9,370 nucleotides of DNA, taken from CAYMBL01 sp044225155 (GTDB lineage: Bacteria > Planctomycetota > Phycisphaerae > UBA1845 > Fen-1342). The translations under genes and the position numbers were made by a program. The notes beneath the pieces were generated by a model, which had not been told where the DNA came from, did not search any database, and was given only the letters and a program-made list of their open reading frames with translations. Shown here one piece after another: positions 1 through 6,277 of this stretch (within the stretch, counting starts at the first letter, position 1; each line of letters starts with the position of its first letter). Where the stretch lies: the NCBI GenBank assembly GCA_044225155.1, contig JBGAJB010000128.1:1-9370 (forward strand), written 5' to 3'.

Positions 1-11
1 GCAAACGACGA

Positions 12-638
12 TTAGTACTTGACCGAGCAGCCGTACGGCTTGGTCGTCTTGACCTTGACGTCTTCGCCCTTCAGGATCGAGTCGAGCGCTTCCGCCACAT
101 AGACGCGCTTGCCGGGCTTGCCCATCGCGCCGTCGTCGATCGCGCCGGTGTAGGCCACGGTGCCCTTGTTGATGATCACGAACTGCGGCGTGTTGGTCGC
201 GCCGTACATGTGGCCGACCTTACCATCGCCGTCCAGGCAGATCGTGGAGATCAGGCCGTTCGTCTTCTTGAAATCGGCGTCGGCCTTCGCCTCGCGCCCC
301 TTCGTGCTGTCGATCGCGATCCAGACCACGCCCTTGGCCTTGAAGTCCTCGGCGGTCTTCTTGATCGTCGGCAGCGCGCCCTTGACGGCCGGGCAGTCGC
401 AGTTCGTCCACTCGAGGACGACGACCTTGTCCTTGTAGTCCGAGAGCTTGACGGTCTTGCCGTCGAGATCGGTCAGTGTGAAGTCGGGAGCCATCGCGCC
501 CACTTCGACCTTGCCGTGCATCGGCTTCTTGTCGCCGCCGTCTTTGGCATCCTTCTTCTCGTGTTTTTCCTGGGCAATCGCGAGCGACGCGCTCAGAAGA
601 ATGCCCACTGTGACCATCGAAATCCGTGCGATACGCAT
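12..638 (-). CDS. Secreted thioredoxin-fold redoxin (AhpC/TSA-like)
   Basis: Predicted 208-residue exported thiol-disulfide protein of the AhpC/TSA-redoxin superfamily. Residues 1-22 form a signal peptide (positive MRIAR start, hydrophobic core, cleavage after AIA before QE). A Lys/Asp-rich linker follows at about 24-42, then the redoxin fold at about 44-190: GAMAPDFTL, DLDGKTVKLSDYK, VVVLEWTN, the active site NCDCP (Cys80, Cys82), and the cis-proline loop TNTPQFV (Pro151). Further cysteines are Cys134 and Cys204, the latter in the terminal GCSVKY. The reading frame stays open to 902, but I start at the ATG at 638 because AAAGGAGGA lies 8 bases upstream and the signal peptide begins there. 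Family members commonly have NPDCP; here a second cysteine replaces the proline. It probably acts in the periplasm, but substrate and reductant cannot be read from sequence. It is divergent from the acetyltransferase gene. Confidence 0.88.
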   Translation of the reverse strand: MRIARISMVTVGILLSASLAIAQEKHEKKDAKDGGDKKPMHGKVEVGAMAPDFTLTDLDGKTVKLSDYKDKVVVLEWTNCDCPAVKGALPTIKKTAEDFKAKGVVWIAIDSTKGREAKADADFKKTNGLISTICLDGDGKVGHMYGATNTPQFVIINKGTVAYTGAIDDGAMGKPGKRVYVAEALDSILKGEDVKVKTTKPYGCSVKY

Positions 639-669
639 GTAGAGTTCCTCCTTTGGAACGTTGGAAGCT

Positions 670-675
670 ATTGTA
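670..675 (-). promoter_or_regulatory. Candidate -10 box for the redoxin gene
   Basis: On the minus strand this reads TACAAT, five of six matches to the sigma-70 -10 consensus, about 30 bases before the ATG and just upstream of the strong ribosome binding site. No good -35 hexamer sits 16-18 bases further upstream, so the promoter may depend on an activator. The call rests on base matching only. Confidence 0.35.
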
Positions 676-679
676 TGGC

Positions 680-695
680 GCCGATAGGAATCGGC
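680..695. promoter_or_regulatory. Inverted repeat, operator-like, in divergent promoter region
   Basis: GCCGAT-AGGA-ATCGGC is a perfect 6-base inverted repeat with a 4-base spacer. It lies between the divergent redoxin and acetyltransferase genes, just upstream of the candidate TACAAT box, where the -35 region would be. This is a typical place for a dimeric regulator to bind. Short palindromes do arise by chance, and no regulator gene is adjacent. Confidence 0.3.
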
Positions 696-726
696 CAGTA
701 CGGGCGAAACACAGGGAAGGTGACGT

Positions 727-1617
727 TTGACCGCCCCCACGCCAGTCGAAAAAGCGCAATTCACTGCTGCGCTTGAAGTTATGCTCGCGTCTCCCTCCGG
801 CGATCGGCACGGTGGGCGGGTCGCCGCCTCGGCAATGCTGCAATACCTCGCCGGCGCGGGGGTTTCCTGCCGCGCCTGGCAACTTGACACGCCTAACGGC
901 AAATCGTTGCTCGGAGTCGCGATTCTGCCCGGAGGTACGGCATTGGTGCTGATGGGAGGCCCGGGCGACCTCCAGCCGATCTTGCGCTGGTGGCTCGACG
1001 GCCCGGCACGCGAATCGCCGCTGCACTACGCGCAATCGCTGGTCGAGACGGGCGACGACAGGCGTGCCGCCGCGCTGAAAGGCGGCGGTTTCGAGCGCAT
1101 GACCGGCCTCGCCTACCTGGAGCGGGACGCTCGTTATCCGTGGCTCGAAGAAACGGCACGCGCTGACCTCGAATGGGTCAATCTCGATCAGATCGGTGAA
1201 AGGGAATTCGGCCGGGTCGTGCTGGAGACCTATCGCGACAGCGCGGACTGCCCCGAGCTTACGGGTGTCCGCCCGATTGGGGACGTGCTGGCAGCCCACC
1301 GCGCCGCCGGCGCATTCGTCGCCGCGCATTGGGAAGTGCTCCATTGCGACGGAAAACCGGCGGGCTGTCTCTTGCTGGCGCGTTTGTTTCACGCCCCGGT
1401 CTTCGAAGTCGTGTACGTCGGCGTCATCCCTGAGTTTCGCCGGCGAGGTCTCGGCAGCGCGCTGCTCGGGCACGCCATTGCGCGCACGCGCGAACTCGGT
1501 GGCCGCGCGATCAGCCTGGTGGTCGACGAGCGCAATGTGACGGCTCGTCGTCTGTACGATCGATTCGGTTTTCGCTCGATGGGCGTTCGCGACGCATATT
1601 GGCGGCGATTCCGGTAG
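727..1617 (+). CDS. GNAT-family N-acetyltransferase, probable tandem GNAT
   Basis: A 296-residue probable cytoplasmic acyl-CoA-dependent acetyltransferase. The C-terminal half, residues about 150-296, is a recognisable GNAT fold. Motif A is VYVGVIPEF followed by the acetyl-CoA pyrophosphate loop RRRGLG at 238-243. Motif B is SLVVDERNVTARRLYDRFGF, then the usual final strand and an Arg-rich end. The N-terminal half is poorly conserved but ends in ALKGGGFERMTGLAYLE (about 116-132), which resembles the end of another GNAT domain. A double-GNAT arrangement as in MshD-type enzymes is therefore likely, with the first copy lacking a visible CoA loop. The start is TTG at 727, supported by GGGAAGG six bases upstream; the in-frame ATG at 781 has no such site. 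It stands alone on its strand, and its substrate is unknown. Confidence 0.8.
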   Translation: MTAPTPVEKAQFTAALEVMLASPSGDRHGGRVAASAMLQYLAGAGVSCRAWQLDTPNGKSLLGVAILPGGTALVLMGGPGDLQPILRWWLDGPARESPLHYAQSLVETGDDRRAAALKGGGFERMTGLAYLERDARYPWLEETARADLEWVNLDQIGEREFGRVVLETYRDSADCPELTGVRPIGDVLAAHRAAGAFVAAHWEVLHCDGKPAGCLLLARLFHAPVFEVVYVGVIPEFRRRGLGSALLGHAIARTRELGGRAISLVVDERNVTARRLYDRFGFRSMGVRDAYWRRFR

Positions 1618-1660
1618 TTGAGGCGTGAAATCACTCCGCCGGGATGAGCAGCGGACGTAT

Positions 1661-1669
1661 TGTGGATAA
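1661..1669 (-). promoter_or_regulatory. Perfect DnaA box upstream of dnaA
   Basis: TGTGGATAA is the exact reverse complement of the DnaA-box consensus TTATCCACA. It lies about 235 bases before the dnaA start. I found no second box with at most one mismatch between 1618 and 1904, so this fits DnaA autoregulation at least as well as a replication origin. A T-tract at 1684-1691 lies just downstream. Confidence 0.65.
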
Positions 1670-1757
1670 CCGTTGCATCAATATTTTTTTTCGGCGCTAC
1701 GTCGCACGTTTATCGATGGTTACGGTGTTGCTAACTTTTTGTAAGCGCGCCGTGGGA

Positions 1758-1786
1758 TTGCGAGCGTCCGGCGCGCCTGATATATT
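1758..1786 (+). promoter_or_regulatory. Putative sigma-70-type promoter of dnaA
   Basis: TTGCGA (1758-1763) is a 4/6 match to the -35 box and TATATT (1781-1786) a 5/6 match to the -10 box, separated by an optimal 17 bases. Transcription would begin near 1793, giving a dnaA leader of roughly 110 nucleotides. This is a sequence match only. Confidence 0.5.
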
Positions 1787-1803
1787 GCCCGCCGCGCGTG
1801 GGA

Positions 1804-1825
1804 GCAACGCATCAGGCAGCGTTGC
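1804..1825 (+). promoter_or_regulatory. Hairpin in the dnaA 5' leader
   Basis: GCAACGC and GCGTTGC form a perfect 7-base-pair stem around the 8-base loop ATCAGGCA. It would lie about 10 nucleotides into the predicted dnaA transcript and about 80 nucleotides before the start codon. There is no T-tract after it, so it is not an intrinsic terminator. It could stabilise the mRNA or bind a regulator as DNA. Confidence 0.4.
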
Positions 1826-1904
1826 GGGCGAATACCCCGTGCAAACCGGCTCAAGTCGTAAAACGTGACGTCGAACTCCTAGCGAAGTCGTGAAGGGGCT
1901 GCGC

Positions 1905-3326
1905 GTGAGCGTATTGTCCGCGGAGATGCTCTGTCAGTTGCGCGAGGCGCTTGCGGCGCGCATCGGCGCCGCCCGGTTTCGAACTTGGTTCGGAGACGCG
2001 ACCGAATACGCGCAGCGTGAAGAAGTCCTCGAAGTAATCGTGCCGAATGCGTTCGTCGGCAAATGGATCGTCGCCAACTACCTGAACGAGTTGACCGAGG
2101 CCGTACGGGAAATCTTCGACGCCTCGACGCGGGTCGAAGTGCGCGTCGCCGAGCGGAGTAGTCCGCAGCGAGTGGAAGCGTGCACTTCGCCGCGTTCAGC
2201 GTCTCCGGCGGAGAGCCGTCCACGCACCGCGTCGCGTGCTCTCGCGCTGCGGGCTGATCTCGACGGCTTCGTCGTCGGCCCGAACAACCGGGTCGCGTAC
2301 GCGGCCGCGCAGACGATCGCCCGCGAGCCGGGCAGGACGCTGAAGCTGCTGGTGCTGCACGGCGGTTGCGGGCTGGGTAAGACTCATCTGCTGCAGGGAA
2401 TCTGCAACGCGGTTTCCCGTCAGCACCCGACGCTCGAATGGCGCTACATCTCGGGCGAAGAGTTCACGAACGAGTTCGTCGCATCCGTCCGCGCCAACCG
2501 CGTCGATGCCTTCCGGGCGCGCTTCCGCAAGGTCGACGTGCTCGTGGTCGATGACATTCATTTTCTCGCCAATAAGAAAGCGACGCAGGAAGAATTTCTC
2601 CACACGTTTAACGCGATCGATGCGGCCGGCAAAGCCGTCGTGCTTTCGTCCGATCGTCACCCGCGTTCCATCGCGGCGCTCTCGGAGCCGCTGCAGGATC
2701 GTCTGATCTCCGGCATGGTGATTCCGATCGAGCCGCCGGACTACGATACGCGGCGCGAGATCGTCCGGCGCAAGGCGGCGGCGATGAATTGCCGCGTTAC
2801 CGACGACGTGCTCGACTACGTCGCGCAGCGCGTCACGCGGAACGTTCGCGAGTTGGAAGGCGCCGTGTTCAAGCTGGTCGCGCTGGCTTCGCTCATTCGC
2901 GATCCGTTGACGCTCGCGGCCGCCCGCGCCGCGCTGGATGAGCAACTCGCGCTCAGCAGCCGCGCTCCGGCCCCCGAAGAGATCATGCAGGCCGTGGCGC
3001 TGCGTTTTGAGCTGCCGCGTGAGCAGCTCTGCTCGCGCAGTCGCGACCGGACCGTGAGCACAGCGCGTGCCATCGCGATGTTCCTCGTGCGGCAGCACTG
3101 CTCAATGAGTTTCCCGGAGATCGCCCGGGCGTTTTCACACAAAAACCATTCGACGGTGCTGATGGCGGTGCAGCGCGTGCAGGGCTGGCTCGAAGCCGAC
3201 GTAACGGTGACGTGGCGAACAGCGCGCGGCCGACATGAGGCGCTGCTGCGCGGTCTGGTGAACGCGCTGACGCGCGCGTTTTCCGGCGAACTGATCCGGG
3301 AGCCCTTCGCGGCGGCCGCAAACTAA
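1905..3326 (+). CDS. dnaA: Chromosomal replication initiator protein DnaA
   Basis: A 473-residue AAA+ ATPase that binds DnaA boxes and opens the origin. Domain I is about residues 1-80, including ARFRTWFG and VGKWIVANYLNEL. A short Ser/Pro/Arg-rich linker follows to about 115. Domain III carries Walker A GGCGLGKTH (153-161), Walker B VLVVDDIHF (Asp216, Asp217), sensor 1 VVLSSDRHP, the arginine-finger segment LQDRLISGM and sensor 2 NVRELEGA. Domain IV holds the helix-turn-helix signature ARAIAMF (about 387-393) to SHKNHSTV, where many homologues have GGRDHTTV. I use GTG 1905 because AAGGGG lies six bases upstream; GTG 1890 is in frame and would add five residues but has no clear site. The tail beyond domain IV is somewhat longer than usual. 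dnaN is not adjacent, so the classic dnaA-dnaN order is absent. Confidence 0.95.
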   Translation: MSVLSAEMLCQLREALAARIGAARFRTWFGDATEYAQREEVLEVIVPNAFVGKWIVANYLNELTEAVREIFDASTRVEVRVAERSSPQRVEACTSPRSASPAESRPRTASRALALRADLDGFVVGPNNRVAYAAAQTIAREPGRTLKLLVLHGGCGLGKTHLLQGICNAVSRQHPTLEWRYISGEEFTNEFVASVRANRVDAFRARFRKVDVLVVDDIHFLANKKATQEEFLHTFNAIDAAGKAVVLSSDRHPRSIAALSEPLQDRLISGMVIPIEPPDYDTRREIVRRKAAAMNCRVTDDVLDYVAQRVTRNVRELEGAVFKLVALASLIRDPLTLAAARAALDEQLALSSRAPAPEEIMQAVALRFELPREQLCSRSRDRTVSTARAIAMFLVRQHCSMSFPEIARAFSHKNHSTVLMAVQRVQGWLEADVTVTWRTARGRHEALLRGLVNALTRAFSGELIREPFAAAAN

Positions 3327-3377
3327 GTCGTTTGGACGGAGTCGCGCCGATCGATTCGCTTTCGGGCAGCGGAGCGT

Positions 3378-3725
3378 TCACGCATTCGGCGCGGTCTCGC
3401 GCAGCGCCGTGTCGATTCGGATTCCCAGCAGAAATGTCCCCATCGCGACGCGGCGCGAATGAACCACACGCCCGTACCAGCAGGTTGGTTCGCCGTCCGA
3501 GTGGATGAGCATCACCTCGACGGAAGTGCCTGGATGAAACGGCGTACCCACGTGGATGGCCAGCCCAGTGGCGGAAATGTCCACCGATTCGCCGGGAATG
3601 ACAGTCGTTGTGGAGTCGAGCGGGCGTACGCGGCAGGGAACCCGCATGGCGATGCGCTGATTCGCGCGGCGTGCCCCCTCGCCACCGATCGCGAAGCCGC
3701 ATGAGCCGGACATGTAGGTCGACAC
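3378..3725 (-). CDS. Single-domain PilZ protein (probable c-di-GMP receptor)
   Basis: A 115-residue protein that is essentially one PilZ domain. It has both cyclic di-GMP-binding motifs: RIAMR (Arg24 and Arg28, the RxxxR motif) and DISATG (Asp49, Ser51, Gly54, the [D/N]xSxxG motif). These are followed by the beta-barrel strands VEVMLIHSDG, TCWYGRVVHSRR and FLLGIRI. There is no signal peptide or membrane segment, so it should be cytoplasmic. PilZ proteins commonly control motility, adhesion or exopolysaccharide, but nothing nearby indicates a target. The GTG at 3725 is chosen because AGGGAG lies five bases upstream; the ATG at 3713 is too far from that site. The gene converges on dnaA, with 51 bases between the stop codons and no clear terminator hairpin there. 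Confidence 0.85.
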   Translation of the reverse strand: MSTYMSGSCGFAIGGEGARRANQRIAMRVPCRVRPLDSTTTVIPGESVDISATGLAIHVGTPFHPGTSVEVMLIHSDGEPTCWYGRVVHSRRVAMGTFLLGIRIDTALRETAPNA

Positions 3726-3912
3726 GGCAACTCCCTAAGAAAATGTCATCGAGTCCTATCGTCAGAGAGAGTGGCAAAAGATGAGCCGCGCCGGACTTGC
3801 AACCGGGAATTCTGGGCGGATTTCACCAAAGTAAGAAGCGGTTTTCGGGCCATGATTGGTCTGATTGGCGGAACTGGACCGCGCGGCCAATTTGGGTTTT
3901 ACTGGACTCTCG

Positions 3913-4830
3913 ATGCGACCATCGGAGCGTACGTCGCCCGCGCCGCTCGGCCTGGTGGCCGGCGCGGGGGAGCTTCCGCGCCTCGTTGCGCGCAATGCGC
4001 GCGCCGCGGGACGGTCCGTGGCGGTCGTTGCCCTGCGCGGTTATGCGGATCCTTCGCTGCGCGACCTGGCAGACCACTTCTGCGTGCGGGGCGTTGCTCA
4101 GCTCGGCCGCTGGATCCGCGCCTTGCGCTTGCGCGGCTGCCGCGAGGTCGTCATGGTGGGCCGGGTGAGCAAGGCCGAGATGTTTGCGGGCCCGCGCTGG
4201 CTGCAATGGTTGCAGTATGTCCCCGACCTGACGAGCATAAGGGTCTGGTACTTCGCCACGCGGGATAAGCGAAACGACACGCTGCTGCGGGCGGTGGCCG
4301 ACGAGTTTTCGCGCCGCGGGCTAACGATGATCGATTCCACGCGGTACATCCCCGAAGCGCTCGCGGAAGCGGGGCTGATTTCGTCGCGCGGCGTGCGCCC
4401 CGCCGCACAGGCCCCGCGCGCCGTGCTCGATGCCGCCGATTTTGCCTGGCCGATCATCAAGCAGATGGGGGCGCTCGACATCGGCCAGTCGCTGGCGGTC
4501 AAAGAGCGCGAGGTGATCGCCGTCGAGGCGATCGAGGGCACGGATCGTTTGATTCAACGCGCGGGCGAACTCTGTCCGCAGGGCGGCTGGACGCTCGTCA
4601 AAGTTGCCAAGCCGAACCAAGACATGCGTTTCGACGTTCCGACGATCGGCCCGCGCACGATTGAATTGCTGCATGCCGCCCACGCCGGGGCGTTGGTAGT
4701 TGAAGCCGGCAAAACGATCATTTTGGAACGCGAGCGGACGATCGCCCTCGCCGAAAAGCTCGGGATTACAATTCTGGGTCGATCGGACGCACCCGCGCCG
4801 CCGCGCGCGGAATCCGGTCAGGGGGCATGA
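3913..4830 (+). CDS. lpxI: LpxI-family UDP-2,3-diacylglucosamine pyrophosphatase
   Basis: A 305-residue member of the LpxI (formerly DUF1009) family. LpxI hydrolyses UDP-2,3-diacylglucosamine to lipid X and UMP in lipid A synthesis and replaces the unrelated LpxH in many bacteria. The N-terminal domain opens with GLVAGAGELP (13-22), followed by VVMVGRVSKAEMF (around 81-87). The C-terminal domain has IKQMGALDIGQSLAVK, VEAIEGTDRLI, KVAKPNQDMRFD, and the conserved acidic core DMRFDVPTIG (237-246), the region that holds catalytic acid in characterised LpxI proteins. The frame is open to a TTG at 3865, but I choose ATG 3913 because homologues begin a few residues before the GAGELP motif. Neither start has a convincing ribosome binding site. 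It should act in the cytoplasm at the inner membrane face and implies a lipid A-bearing outer membrane. Confidence 0.9.
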   Translation: MRPSERTSPAPLGLVAGAGELPRLVARNARAAGRSVAVVALRGYADPSLRDLADHFCVRGVAQLGRWIRALRLRGCREVVMVGRVSKAEMFAGPRWLQWLQYVPDLTSIRVWYFATRDKRNDTLLRAVADEFSRRGLTMIDSTRYIPEALAEAGLISSRGVRPAAQAPRAVLDAADFAWPIIKQMGALDIGQSLAVKEREVIAVEAIEGTDRLIQRAGELCPQGGWTLVKVAKPNQDMRFDVPTIGPRTIELLHAAHAGALVVEAGKTIILERERTIALAEKLGITILGRSDAPAPPRAESGQGA

Positions 4831-4831
4831 T

Positions 4832-5119
4832 TTGGCACGCACGGCGAAAGAGCGTCGCGAACTGGCAGCGCAAGGAAATCCGCTCAAACCGCTCATGTCC
4901 GTGGGTGACGCGGCGCCGAGCCATGCGCTTCTCAGCCATTTGCGGCAGGTGCTTACGAAGCACCCCTTGATCAAGGTGCGAATCCAGTCGGATGACCGCG
5001 CGCGGTGCGATGAGATCGCCCAGGCGCTGGCCGAAGGTGTGCCTTGTGATTTCATTTCACGAACCGGATTTACGGCCCTGCTCGCCGCCCTGCCCGAATC
5101 TCAACCGTCGGGCGAATAG
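4832..5119 (+). CDS. Small CRM-domain (YhbY-like) RNA-binding protein
   Basis: A 95-residue protein covering one CRM domain, close to the roughly 97-residue E. coli YhbY, which associates with pre-50S ribosomes. Family features are the basic start TAKERREL, NPLKPLMSVG, the helix SHALLSHLRQVL, HPLIKVRI (44-51), then DDRARCDEIAQALAEGVPCDFI and RTGFTALL. The family's GxxG RNA-contact loop is degenerate here (VGDAAPS, GDAA at 25-28), so binding may be altered. The TTG at 4832 is chosen because AGGGGG ends six bases upstream and the codon directly follows the lpxI stop. This implies translational coupling with lpxI. Longer versions of the frame starting inside lpxI are not credible. A role in ribosome assembly is inferred from the family only. 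Confidence 0.78.
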   Translation: MARTAKERRELAAQGNPLKPLMSVGDAAPSHALLSHLRQVLTKHPLIKVRIQSDDRARCDEIAQALAEGVPCDFISRTGFTALLAALPESQPSGE

Positions 5120-5170
5120 GCGCCCCCCGCGCTCCCCAGTTTTCGCCAACGGTGTCCTCATGCGGCGGCC

Positions 5171-5176
5171 GATAAT
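5171..5176 (+). promoter_or_regulatory. Weak -10 candidate upstream of the sigma cluster
   Basis: GATAAT matches the -10 consensus at five of six positions and lies 72 bases before the sigma factor ATG. I could not find a fitting -35 hexamer at normal spacing. The 128-base gap between the CRM gene and the sigma gene otherwise shows no clear terminator or structure. Confidence 0.2.
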
Positions 5177-5247
5177 ACGGCTTACGGGCTCACCATTCCG
5201 GGTCGCAATAGCCCGTGGTCGCTGACGTTGAGAATAGAGCGGGGTGC

Positions 5248-5834
5248 ATGGAACCAATTGAGCTCGATGCCCTCGTTGAGCGCGCGCAGCGCCGGGAAAG
5301 CGCCGCGCTGGAACGGCTGGTCGATTACACTTCGGCCCGCGCGTGCACGGCTTCCTGCTCCGGATCTGCGGCGCGTCCGACATCGCCGACGATCTGCTGC
5401 AGGAGACGTTCGTCCGGCTGGTGCGTACGATCGATACCTACCAGCACGACGGGCGTTTTGCCGCGTGGCTCTATCGCATCGCCGCGAATCTCGCGCGCGA
5501 CCACTTGCGGCGCACGCGGCGCCGTGGAGTGCCCGTTACGCTGGATCGCGTCGGCGCGGATGGCGACCTCGCGATCGGCTTGGAGCCGGTGGACGATCGC
5601 GCCGAGCGGCCCGACGAGACGCTGAGCGGTCACGAGGATCGCCGCCGACTGACGGCGGCGCTGGATCAGCTCAGCGAGATGGATCGCGAGATTCTGCTGC
5701 TACGGCATTATTCGGAGCTGCCGTTCGGCGAAATCGCGAGCCTGCTGGGGATTCCGCTCGGCACGGCGCTCGCGCGAGCGCACCGGGCTCTGGCGAGGTT
5801 GAAGGGCGAACTGGAAAAGGACGCGAACTCGTGA
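5248..5834 (+). CDS. ECF-type RNA polymerase sigma factor, reading frame broken by one indel
   Basis: Joined across the break this encodes a sigma-70 family ECF factor of about 195 residues, normal for the group. The first frame from ATG 5248 gives MEPIELDALVERAQRRESAA followed by LERLVDYTSA. The second frame, open from about 5340 to the TGA at 5832-5834, gives RVHGFLLRICG and region 2 (DIADDLLQETFVRLVRTID, DGRFAAWLYRIAANLARDHLRR). Region 4 follows: LDQLSEMDREILLLRHYSEL and PFGEIASLLGIPLGTALARAHRAL. The frames differ by one base (one base missing, or two extra needed) near 5332-5345. If only the second frame is translated, from GTG 5343, the protein is 163 residues and lacks the first helix of region 2. 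The stop overlaps the next start (GTGA at 5831-5834). A sequencing or assembly error is the simplest explanation; a true mutation is possible. Confidence 0.82.
5332..5345 (+). other. Frameshift site in the ECF sigma gene
   Basis: The first frame reads sensibly through TCG GCC (Ser-Ala) at 5332-5337, and the second from CGC GTG CAC at 5340-5348. Between them is a C/G-rich run, GGCCCGCGCG, where an indel is easily made or miscalled. I see no classic X-XXY-YYZ slippery heptamer, so programmed frameshifting is not supported by a known motif. Confidence 0.65.
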
Positions 5835-6256
5835 CGAATCGTCTGGAAGACTGGGCCCGTACGCTGGAACAAGAAGCCGACATCGCGCTTGCACCGCTCG
5901 GCGGGGCCGGGGTGTCCCCCCAGGCTTTGGCGCGGACGCGGCTGGCGGTTCGCCGCGCCGCGCTCGGCGGCGCGCGCGTCGCCTGGTGGAACTCGCTCAT
6001 CGCCGGCGGCATTGCGGCCGCCGTCGCGCTGCTGATCTTTCCCGGCGTACGTCAGGAGCTGCGCGGGCGTAGCGACTCGCTCGCGCTGCGCGATGTTTCG
6101 GTGGCGCTGCAGGATTGGAGCGATTCGCTGCTGGAATCCGGCCGCACGCTGGGACGCATGCCGGGAGAAGACGAGGGATCGCGCCCGAGCGACGACGAAT
6201 TTCGGGACTTGCGTGATTCGCTTGACGAATCGCTGGATCTGTTGGGCGACGTGTAG
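5831..6256 (+). CDS. Single-pass membrane protein in anti-sigma position
   Basis: A 141-residue protein of no family I can name. Residues 1-51 are a presumed cytoplasmic segment (TNRLEDWARTLEQEADIAL, then Arg-rich RTRLAVRRAALGGAR). Residues about 52-70 form one transmembrane helix (WWNSLIAGGIAAAVALLIF). The remainder is acidic, Ser/Asp/Leu-rich and probably periplasmic, with repeated DSL-like motifs (SDSLALRD, WSDSLLES, RDSLDESLDLLG). The GTG start at 5831 overlaps the sigma stop as GTGA, and AAGGA lies nine bases upstream, so it is translationally coupled. Gene order and topology suggest a membrane anti-sigma factor or regulator of the sigma factor. It has no cysteine or HxxxCxxC motif, so it is not a zinc-type anti-sigma protein. 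Function is inferred from context only. Confidence 0.75.
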   Translation: MTNRLEDWARTLEQEADIALAPLGGAGVSPQALARTRLAVRRAALGGARVAWWNSLIAGGIAAAVALLIFPGVRQELRGRSDSLALRDVSVALQDWSDSLLESGRTLGRMPGEDEGSRPSDDEFRDLRDSLDESLDLLGDV

Positions 6257-6277
6257 GTTGGAGTTCCGCGGCGCTCA

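Noticed and set aside
639..902. N-terminal extension of the redoxin frame up to 902 on the minus strand
   Set aside because: It overlaps the divergent acetyltransferase gene, has no family-like sequence, and a strong ribosome binding site plus signal peptide mark the ATG at 638.
220..1473. 417-residue open frame on the minus strand
   Set aside because: Arg/Gly-rich translation across two real genes in other frames; a shadow typical of GC-rich DNA.
1684..1691. T-tract as a terminator for the acetyltransferase gene
   Set aside because: No stable stem lies directly before the eight T residues; the DnaA box is there instead.
2196..3098. 300-residue open frame on the minus strand inside dnaA
   Set aside because: Antisense to unmistakable DnaA motifs, with no recognisable domain and Arg-rich composition.
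3865..3912. Upstream TTG start for LpxI
   Set aside because: It adds 16 residues with no homologue-like content and no ribosome binding site; the GAGELP motif is normally close to the start.
3771..4268. Open frame overlapping the start of lpxI
   Set aside because: Wrong frame against clear LpxI motifs; low-complexity Arg/Gly/Ala translation.
5110..5125. GGGCG / CGCCC hairpin after the CRM gene as a terminator
   Set aside because: Only five base pairs and no T-tract directly after it.
5228..5830. Long N-terminal extension of the anti-sigma-position protein
   Set aside because: This part is antiphase to the sigma factor region 2 and 4 motifs; the GTG at 5831 has a good ribosome binding site and overlaps the sigma stop.
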